Shown here: one piece after another, positions 55,953 through 64,000 of the stretch
How the letters are laid out: every line of letters begins with the position of its first letter
Numbering within the stretch: the first letter of the stretch is position 1
From: Voacanga thouarsii
Taxonomy: Eukaryota > Streptophyta > Magnoliopsida > Gentianales > Apocynaceae
Reading direction: 5' to 3'
Length of the DNA: 64,000 nt
NCBI GenBank assembly: GCA_026120185.1
Contig: JANUWF010001165.1
Location: 2,728,001 to 2,792,000 of the forward strand
Notes under the pieces: generated by a model
The model's database searches: none
Told to the model about the DNA's origin: nothing
The model's input: only the letters and a program-made list of their open reading frames with translations
Program-made: the position numbers and the translations under genes

Positions 55953-58385
55953 ATGACATCCAATCTTTCAGATATCGACATAGAATCAGTTAACGATTTA
56001 GAAATCAGCACGCAACTAGATAAAGTTGAATCTAGGTTAATGAACTGGAATTTACCAATAGAAAATTTTGATAAGATTTATGAAAAAGGAATGTTTGATT
56101 TGGTTCAAAGCTATACAATCAAAACAACTGAAAAAATAGTTTCCATAAATCAGCCTTACGGAACTATTCAGCTTTTAAATCCAGTCACCTTAGAACAGCA
56201 TAAAAAGAATAAATATCGATATCTTCATATTGGACTAGTTCAAGTAGCTATCAAACCTCTCTATCGATTAGGAATCGATGCCCCAATCTGCCTTCTACTA
56301 CGTGATAGTAGACATTTAGATTTTCAAAATAGTTTGCTAGTAGTTCTTGAATCAAACACAACCAATGGTCCCGTTTACTTCAACCATTATCCAAATTTCA
56401 CCGTAGATCTAACAGATCCACACATTCTCAAAACCCTAACCTTAAATATCCAGACAAAGAACCTAGAGTTCGAACTAGGATCAAAACCTCTTGGTTTAAT
56501 ATATCGTGTTTATTATAAAGTAACGAAAACCACGATTAATCCTAAAGCCAAACAGCATACAGGAAACCCTAAAGAAACTTGTTTATTAGAAACAAATTTT
56601 GAAAGATCTAATACCTTTGTCCCTCGAATGATTAAGTGGGATAATGTTCTACAAAACCCTATATGGAATTTTGATCACATTTTTAATCCTAAAAAACATT
56701 ATGAATCTAAAACATTAGGAAAAATAACAGAAACTCCTATAGGTAGTATAGAATTAGAATTCAGAAGAAAATCCTTTTCAGTTCCTTCTTCATCCTTCTC
56801 TTTACCCAGATCATTTAGCAGTAGACGATTTGGTAATATAGAATTTTCTGGAGAAAATCCCAAAGTAAACAATGTCGACTTTAGTGGAGAAATTCCTAAA
56901 GTAAATTATGAAGAAAATATTAGTGTTAAATCAGGAAGCCCTACTCAATCAGAAATGCATATGCCTTCAATCCTAATGGTTTTAACTTCTGAAACAGATT
57001 TTGTTTTAAACAAAGATTGTCTTCGTAAGCTATGGAAAAGACCAAGTAATGAACTAAAACGAAAATGGTATTTTGCAATAGTTTCTGAATCAGAAAGAGC
57101 TAGACTCTTACAAAAGTATTATTCAGATCAAATAAGAATGAAACAATATTTAGACTTTTTTTATTGGTATGAATTAGTTAAATATCAAGAAAAAAATGCT
57201 TTAAATGTTATTACCAAAAAATGGTATACATCAAAAAATGAAGTTAAAGAGTCAGTCTTTCCTCCAGCTGAAGAAATCAAAATCCCAATAGAAAATCAAG
57301 TTATAACAGCTTCTCCATTTAAGTTAAAAAACTTAGATAAACATGGTGATGTAACTAATAAAGATTTAAATAAAGTAATTCAACAGAATAATTATACTAA
57401 TCAAATGTTAGTCACCATGGCTAGTAAAGTAGAACAACTAGACAGTAAATCCTCTGTACGAGAAACCCCACAATTTAAACAGTTTGATCCAAAATAGCCT
57501 GTTGATCCTAACCCAGTGTTTAAACCAATAATATACGAGCCTAAAAATATTAAGCTTAATAAAGGAACCATGAATATAGAAGAAGTAGATTTTATCAAAG
57601 AAATAAATGAAAAGTTAAAAAATCTAAAGACAAGAGATGAACCAGAATTAAGTTCTAAAACACATCTGCAAACTATACGCCAACCAGTCTCTTTAATAGA
57701 CATTGATCCTTCTCCTGAACAGCTTAATAAATTAGGAGGAAATAAAAGAATTTCAAAAACCAAATATCCTCGATTTGCCAATCCTTATACTAGGAATTAT
57801 TATCCTAGGCCATCCTTTCCAGATGTTCAGTTTGAAGAACGTCATTTAGATACTCGAGCAGCCTTTACTGGTGAAGACATTACCGAATGGAATATTGATG
57901 GTATGTCTGAACACAGTATCCTCAATGTTATTCAAGAAATGTCTATGGCTATTACCGCCATCAAATGTAAGAATCCCAACAATACTGATCAATCCATCCT
58001 TCATATTCTTACAACTGGTTTTATTGGCGTTCTTCAGGGGTGGTGGAACAACTACCTCACTGAACCACAATGCCAAGAAATCCTAAATGCCACCAAGGTC
58101 TTAACAGAAATAGTTCCAAATGCTATCGGTCAACCCACTCAAATATCTGAGACAACTTCCGATTGTCTTAACACCTTTATGTTTACCCTAACTCAGCATT
58201 TTGTAGGAAATCCTCACCAATTAGTAGATAGAAGTTCAGAAATCTTAACTAACATAACCTACCCTAAACTTCATAATTTCAGATAGTATAAAGATATGTT
58301 TTTACAAAAAGTCATGCTTAGAACAGATTGTCATCATGCGTTCTGGAAAGAACGATTTATTTCAGGATTACCTCCCTTGTTTGCC
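55953..58385 (+). pseudogene. Virus 2 L2 ORF1 N-terminal half: movement protein and capsid
   Basis: The best movement-protein copy, open for 514 codons from 55953 (MTSNLSDIDIESVNDLEI). The 30K core is at residues ~85-190 (KYRYLHIGLVQVAIKPLYR; ICLLLRDSRHLDFQNSLL with the conserved Asp; GPVYFNHYPNF). A linker follows, then TAG at 57495-57497. The frame continues unchanged into capsid (FEERHLDTRAAFTGEDITEW; LHILTTGFIGVLQGWWNNYL; RTDCHHAFWKERFISGLPP) with another TAG at 58284. At 58385 it is cut by inverted promoter sequence, so the zinc knuckle and enzymes are absent. It is the spacer between the two inverted arms. Confidence 0.9.
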
Positions 58386-58844
58386 AATTGCAAACCCTGG
58401 ATAAAATTGCTGAATAAAACTGCTAATTTACAAAATATTGAACTATTTACACAATATCTGATTGAATTACAAGGGTACGAAAACTATGACAAGTACTACA
58501 GATATCTAGATAGAGGGAGTCTTCACTCTCAGAAGGATTCAAGGGTGAATGAGTCTTCATATCTTCGATCAAATGCTGTCTTATATAGGCAGCGAGGGAG
58601 TCAGTTTCTCTGATTGAAGTCTGCATTATTGCAGTGAGGTCCACTTGAGTGGAGGATGGAATAATGTTGTCGGCCATCATGAAGAATGGAACCAAGAGTT
58701 TTTGTGAGTGGAGGGGTCCACCATATGCTGTTGTTGACTGAATAATTTTGCAATATGTCTGAGTAATATCATGTAACCTTTTTTACTGTTGATACAGCTG
58801 TAGGGTCCTTTTCTCTCTTTTTCTTTTGGAGTGTAGTCGTGCCA
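58386..58844 (-). promoter_or_regulatory. Virus 2 main promoter, right (inverted) arm
   Basis: Reverse complement of 55042-55489. The TATA box reads TATATAAGA on the minus strand (58579-58587), so transcription would run leftwards into the MP-capsid spacer. The similarity ends at 58386 within the primer site: only its first three bases (TGG) remain. Confidence 0.7.
58447..58677 (-). CDS. Short ORF over the inverted main promoter
   Basis: Inverted copy of 55209-55439, intact from MADNIIPSS to the same stop, with one conservative change (L to I in TLV.QSDIV) and one extra Met codon before the start. It supports the reading frame as ancestral but, given recent duplication, is weak evidence for function. 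Confidence 0.35.
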   Translation of the reverse strand: MADNIIPSSTQVDLTAIMQTSIRETDSLAAYIRQHLIEDMKTHSPLNPSESEDSLYLDICSTCHSFRTLVIQSDIV

Positions 58845-60020
58845 TTATGGACTCTGACAAATGTATGCTTAAGCAATACCAAAAGGGTTGTCCATGTCTC
58901 CGTTTTCATACAGGTTGTATTCTGGTTGAGAATCCGATTCACTTTCTTCGTCATCGGCTTGTTGAAGCTGTTGTTGTAAAAGTTGCAACTGAAGTTGCAG
59001 TTCTGTCTTGCTGATTTTCTTCTTTCATTTGCTTGAAGAGGATTGTGCATCTGATTCTTCGGATCTGGTTTAGGGACAGGAGTCCATCCTTTGACTCTTA
59101 TCTCTTTACAGAGATATTTTACATTTTCAATTTGATCGAGCTTGTAGCCCCATCCTAATACAAAACATATTTTCTTTTCAACATAAAACTTACAAAGCTG
59201 ATTGTTCAGAGTTAATCCCTGAATTTGATTCTCTACTACAAACTGATTAAACTTTTGCAAATTTTTACTGGATAATGTGGATTTGCTTCCACCAAGCGTA
59301 GAACCATCTTGATATAGGAGTAATGATGTCTTTGCCATATTTGACAAACCAGGTATGAGTAAGATCTCAGAGGTACATGAAATTGTACCAAGTGTCTATG
59401 TAATCCATAAAATTATATGTGGGAGGTTTGAAGGATGTTTTGAACTGGATAGGGGTGTAAATACCGGTGATCGGCCAAGTGTTGAGGTCAAGGATTTTCA
59501 TAATCCTACATTTGGAATAGGCTATGCCTTTGTCGGCTTTGTTCAAGTTTCTTTCATGTTCAGATTCAATTGAACCTGTTGCAAAAAGGATATGCTCGTA
59601 ATAGAGACGGGCATTCTGAGGTTCGGATTTGAAAATATAGCTGGACTGTCGGTAGGCTTCTGGATGGAGTTTGGTAACTAACTCTCTTTTAGGAAGAGCT
59701 GTTAACTCTCTGGGAAGAGCTAGTATTGGGATAACTGTTTTTGGGAGAAATTCAAATTTCTCTTTGGTTACAGAAAGGGCTGATTTTTCTGACTTTACTG
59801 GTGTTTTCGGAACAACTGCTTCCTTGAAGGAAGTAGGAATAGGTGTTGTATAGAAAGATAGATCTATTTTTTGTGTCTCAGTATTTTTCGAAGAGGCTGG
59901 GTTGAAAAGATCCATTGTGAGCGGTGACTTGCTCATAGAATTGGATGGAAGAGATGGAAAGGAATTGAGTACTGTAAACCGATTACCTTAATGTGGTCGG
60001 AATCTTGGTTGTTGATCCAT
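58845..60020 (-). pseudogene. Virus 2 ORF2, right arm
   Basis: Starts at 60020 and ends at the TAA at 58845-58847, 1176 bases against 1191 in the left arm. The 15-base difference is explained by a 14-base deletion between two TTGGTGGAA repeats (near 59297) and a one-base deletion near 59056. It also has a TAA early in the frame (PPH then stop, near 59990), so the longest open part starts at MSKSPLTMDLF (59936). The left-arm stop at the conserved QLCKFY site is absent here. Confidence 0.85.
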
Positions 60021-60044
60021 GTCTGATTGAGCTACTTGAAGTTT

Positions 60045-60112
60045 CTATTTATAGGCAAATGAATGAGCTCCAGACGTGAGTCGGTACTCATCACAGTGTT
60101 GAATACTGTGTT
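60045..60112 (-). promoter_or_regulatory. Virus 2 ORF2 promoter, right arm
   Basis: Minus-strand TATAAATAG at 60045-60053, 33 bases before the ATG (60020), preceded by the CACAGT/ACTGTG inverted repeat near 60094-60112. Confidence 0.6.
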
Positions 60113-60117
60113 AAAAG

Positions 60118-61670
60118 TCATATCCGTCCTTGCAAGAATTCCCTGGTTAAGAAATCTGGTAGAGAATTGTTCTCTCCTTTGATAAATTCAATGTCAAAAT
60201 CAAAGCTGGATAAAAGTGCTTGCCATTTGGCAAAAAATTGCTTAGCAACTAAGTTCTTAACATCTTTTTGTAAAACATCTTTTGCCGCTTTACAGTCTAT
60301 TCGAAGTAAAAACTTTTGATTGATTAAATCATCTTGGAATTTAGAAATGCATAAAACTATTGCAAATGGGTTTATAAGTTCCTTGGGTTAGGTCATGGCC
60401 TAAGAAACGAATTTTGGTTTGGCAAAGGCGGAGTTTAGATGCACTCACTACCAACCCATTTTTCGTGATTATCTCACGAAAAAGACGTAAATGTTTAAGA
60501 TGCTGTTCAAAGGATTCACTAAAGATTAAAACATCATCTATGTAGACTATTGTAAATACGGTATATGGGTTAAATATGTCATTCATAACTTTTTGAAATT
60601 CACTGGGTGCATTTTTTAATCCAAAAGGCATTACATTCTATTCATATTGTCCGAAAGGGACATTGAATACTGTTTTATATCTATCTTCTTCTTTAATCTG
60701 AATCTGCCAGAATCCTGATTTCATATCGAATTTACTATAAAGGACTGCTTTATAGGTTCTTTTTAATAAATCTCGTTTGTTAGGGATTGGATATCGAATC
60801 CAATTAAGAGCTTTATTTAAAGGCTTATAATTGATAACTAATCGGGGAACGCCTCTTTCCTTTTCTGCATTGTTGTTAACATAAAATGCGGTGCAAGACC
60901 AGGGTGATCTTGATTCTCTGATTAAGGCTTTTTGTAATAAGTTAGAGATTTCCTGTTTACAATATTCTACTAATTCTTGATTCATCTGAATTGGTCTAGC
61001 CTTGGTAGGTATCATTGATTCATCGAAATTATCAATGTACGGGAGACTGACTATATGTTTTTTCCTTTCCCAAAAGGCTGTGGGGACCTCTGAGCAAATT
61101 TGCTGTTCGAAATCTTTTCGGATAGATTCTATCTTATCTTGAATGTCTTTTAGCTGTAGCTGGCTTTGGATTCTAGTGTATTTGATATCTTCTTTAATAA
61201 AGGCTATTTGTTGTTCACGACAACGAATCTTTCTTTTCAAAAGATTGATATCTTTTGTTAAAGGACTTTGCCAAAAGGAGAAGGTGACTAGTATGGATCC
61301 TATTTCGGTGTGGACACCGTTCTGATCTATATTGAAGGGATAAATCTGGGTAAGAAATGGGGTTCCTAAAATTAATTCTTGGCTTAAATCTTTAATAATT
61401 AAAAAGGAATTTGTGAAACAAAACTGTTTATTACATATATGAGCATTGGACAATTTGTATCTGATTTTTAGCTGTTCACCTGCTGCGGAATATAATTTAG
61501 AACTTGTCTTTTCTAAATATTTGGTAGGAATTAATCCTTCATAGATACAATTCTGATCTGCTCCGGAATCTAAAAGGGCAACTAATTGGATTGAGAAATC
61601 TCCTATTTTGAGAAGAATTGGAATATACCATTTTTGAAAGGTTATTTGAGAAATAGCTTAAATGTAACTT
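60118..61670 (-). pseudogene. Virus 2 L2 pol, right arm, with 404-base RNase H deletion
   Basis: Inverted copy of about 51797-53753. Protease LLDSGADQNC codons lie near 61560 (with a stop nearby at 61539), RT is open for much of 60638-61453, and YIDD is at 60533-60544. A TAG interrupts RT near 60640. In RNase H a 404-base segment equivalent to 53107-53510 is missing, with TTGCA at both ends of the lost part (junction at 60360-60364), so the RNase H catalytic Asp region is gone. The copy ends at about 61670, inside the protease linker. Confidence 0.9.
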
Positions 61671-62484
61671 TGACGCTTTAGTAACTTTGACTTTATTGGC
61701 GAAATTCCTAAAGTCAATTATGAAGAAAATGTCAGTGTTAAATCTAGAAGTCCTACACAATCAGAAACGAATATGCCTTCCTCATTAATGGTTTTAACCA
61801 CTGAAAAGGACTTTGTCTTGAACAAAGACTGTCTTAGAAAACTTTGGAATAGACTATGAAATAAGCTTAAATGTGAATGGTATTTTGCTACCGTCTCTGA
61901 ACTTGAAAGAGCCAGACTCTTACAAAAATATTATGCTGATCAAATCAGAATAAAACAACATTTAGATTTCTTTGATTGGTATGAACTAATCACCTGTCAG
62001 AAACGTGACATATTAAATGTTATTACCAAAAAATAGTATACAACCAAAAATGAAGTCAAAGAATCAGTATTTCCTCCTATCGAAGAGATTAAGATTCCAG
62101 TAGAAAATCAAGTCGTAACAGCTTCACCCTTTAAATTAGAAATTTTAGATAAATAAGGTAATGTAACAAATAAAAATTTAAATAAAGTTATTCAACAAAA
62201 TAATTATAAAAATTAGATGTTAATTACTATGGCTAATAAAGTTGAACAATTAGATAGTAAATCCTTTGTGCGAGAAATCCCACAACTAAAACAGTTTAAT
62301 CCAAAACAATCCATAGATCCTAATCTAGTGTTTAAACCTATTTTGTATGAACCTAAGAATATAAAACTGGAAAAAGGAACTATGAATTTAGATGCTTTAG
62401 ATTTCATTAAAGAAGTTAATGAAAAGTTAAATAATTTAAAAACTAAAGATGTTCCAGAATCCAGTTCTAAATCACATATTCAAA
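61671..62484 (+). pseudogene. Virus 2 L1 MP-capsid linker fragment (direct duplicate)
   Basis: Nearly identical to 47975-48785, including the same stops (AGACTATGAAATAAG near 61857; AAAATAGTATAC near 62033; GATAAATAAGG near 62153). It begins at GACGCTTTAGTAACTTTGAC directly after the inverted L2 arm and switches at about 62484 to minus-strand L1. Shared lesions mean it was copied after the sequence was already defective. Confidence 0.85.
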
Positions 62485-64000
62485 GTATCAATTAAAGGTT
62501 TAACTAAATTAAGTTGAACTAAATCTGTATTAACCTGATTGATGTCATAAATACGTTGTGTATTCTGATCTTTTAACCATTTAATTTCTTGTTTTAGCTC
62601 CTTAATTTCTGAATGTAACTCTTGGAGAGATACAGAGGCTTTTTTTCTGTTTACCTTTAAATTTATCAAATACTTCTTTCAGATTATATGGTTCAATCTG
62701 GACTTTGGGATTAAGAACTAGATCTTTTACTTTAAGCAAATATTCTTGCTTAACTAATTCATCCTGAATATGATCTAAAAGTTGAAAGAAAAGTTCTTTA
62801 TTGGCACGAGTGATTACATTAACTTGTTTGCTTGGGTTAGTACTCAGCATACAAAGTTCTCCTAATGCACAGGTACACAGTCCTGTACATTCACAAGAGG
62901 ATTTTTCACTTGATTCAGATTCAGAGGAATTTTCCTGAAGTTCAATGACTTATTCTATTTCACTATCGCTAGTGCTAGAGGAATAAGATGATTCATATTG
63001 ATCAAGGATTTGATTGATTTGATCTAAAGTATATTTGGATAAAGACAGTTGATTTACTTTTTTCTTCTTTTTTACTTTGAGTTTACATTCATCTACTTTA
63101 TGTCCACGTTTTCCACAAAAGTAACACTTGACGTGATCTTTTGATGCTTTAGCTTTTATCTTCTTTTTAAAAGGTTTTAAATTTTTATCTTTTTTATCTT
63201 TTCAAAAAGCTTTCCTTTTAGATTTCAACTTTAGTTGTTTGGACAGGGGTGTTATTGGAGCATATCCAAAAATTTCACAAAAAAATTCCTAATTCTTTTT
63301 TAGATTTTTTATGATATGATTCCATTTGGGATTTAAGTTTGAGATCTGTGTAGAGGTATGCACCTGCTTGATTAACACAACTAATTAATTGACCATATGC
63401 TAAATGATCATGAGGAATTATATTTCCAAAATCTAATTTAAGTTTTTGCCTAACTTTTTCTGCAAATAAGGGAGGTAAGCCTGAAATAAATCGTTCTTTC
63501 TAGAATGCATGATGACAATCTGTTCTTAACATTAACTTTTGCAGGAACATGTCTTTATACCATCTAAAGTCATGCAGTTTTGGGCAAGTTAAATTAGTGA
63601 GGATTTCAGAACTTCGATCAGCTAGTTGTTGAGGATTTTTCGACAAAATGTTGAGTTAGGGTAAACATAAATGTATTTAAACAATCAGAAACTATTTCTG
63701 TTGTTTGATTGGGTTGACCATTTACATTTGGAATGATTTTGGTTTGTACTTTGGTGTCATTCAAAATTTCATGCCGCTGTTGATTAGTGAGGTAGTTATT
63801 CCACCACTCCTGAAGGACACTAGTAAAACCAGTTGTCAGGATATGAAGAATAGATTGATCGGAATTGGATGGATTTTTACATTTCATGGAAGTGATCGCC
63901 ATTGACATTTCCTGAATTACGTTTAAGATACCATGTTCAAACATGCCATCTATATTCCATTCACTGATTTCTTCACCGGTAAAGGCTGCTCTAATATCAA
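62485..64000 (-). pseudogene. Virus 2 L1 capsid and linker, inverted, continues past window
   Basis: Reverse complement of about 48954-50453. It carries the capsid zinc knuckle at 63085-63126 (CYFCGKRGHKVDEC), the linker start MLSTNPSKQVNVITRANKEL (62850 leftwards) and most lesions of its partner, with a few private differences (for example the frame at 63618-63944). It and 48954-50453 form the outer arms of a nested inverted repeat around the L2 block. Confidence 0.85.

Larger units (their letters stand above)
58386..61670 (-). repeat. Right arm of viral inverted repeat
   Basis: Inverted partner of 51797-55489, separated from it by the 2.9 kb leader and MP-capsid spacer. Confidence 0.85.

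Noticed and set aside
59355..59573. Plus-strand frame inside the inverted ORF2
   Set aside because: Shadow of ORF2 on the other strand, with no independent support.
1..64000. CRISPR array, operon, riboswitch or bacterial insertion sequence
   Set aside because: No regularly spaced repeats with unique spacers, no prokaryotic gene layout; all mobile DNA is plant LTR retrotransposon or pararetrovirus.
1..64000. Ordinary host protein-coding gene
   Set aside because: Every long reading frame could be tied to a transposon or virus; no exon-like series with splice sites was seen in the remaining spacers, though short exons cannot be excluded by eye.

Overview
The window is repeat-dense DNA from a flowering-plant nuclear genome. 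It holds no convincing host protein gene. The evidence is nested Ty1/copia and Ty3/gypsy retrotransposons, very long plant-type LTRs, AT-rich intergenic sequence, and endogenous caulimovirids (plant pararetroviruses) primed by initiator tRNA-Met. The species cannot be named from the sequence. Every coding region seen is interrupted by stops or frameshifts, except a few short viral reading frames.

Left part (1-38.68 kb): nested LTR retrotransposons. A decayed copia element (family A, minus strand) occupies 2.5-7.3 kb and is cut by a long gypsy-type LTR at the window start. A family-A solo LTR follows (7444-9172), then a decayed chromovirus-like gypsy gag-pol (9.5-12.46 kb). A SIRE-like copia (family B, plus strand, from 12458) is inserted in the gypsy integrase. 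Family B carries a family-A solo LTR in gag and, in its reverse transcriptase, a second family-A element (minus strand, 19561-38680). That second element is itself split by two giant solo LTRs of 4.7 and 4.3 kb (target duplications TAGCC and CTTAC) and by a 1.4 kb Angela/BARE-like solo LTR (target duplication CAAAG). The order of events can be read from these interruptions.

Right part (38.68-64 kb): a cluster of endogenous pararetroviruses of two very different kinds. Virus 1 (38.7-43.6 kb) has two small upstream ORFs with a badnavirus/tungrovirus-like layout. Its polyprotein order is capsid, zinc knuckle, movement protein, protease, reverse transcriptase, and two consecutive retropepsin-like stretches precede the RT. 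Virus 2 (44.6-64 kb) is florendovirus-like: ORF1 encodes movement protein, capsid with zinc knuckle, protease, RT and RNase H, and a downstream ORF2 has unknown function. It is present as fragments of two sub-lineages (L1 and L2) rearranged into nested inverted repeats. The clearest has arms at about 51.80-55.49 kb and 58.39-61.67 kb, facing each other across an MP-capsid segment.

Virus 2 keeps readable regulatory structure. There is a TATA box before a tRNA-Met primer site, a leader hairpin whose pairing is preserved by a compensatory change between L1 and L2, a second TATA box exactly 33 bases before every ORF2 start, and a short ORF with a CxxC motif across the main promoter. In the inverted repeat the two main promoters point at each other, so the locus could make double-stranded viral RNA. 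That consequence is inferred. All similarity judgements were made by eye, without alignment or database search.
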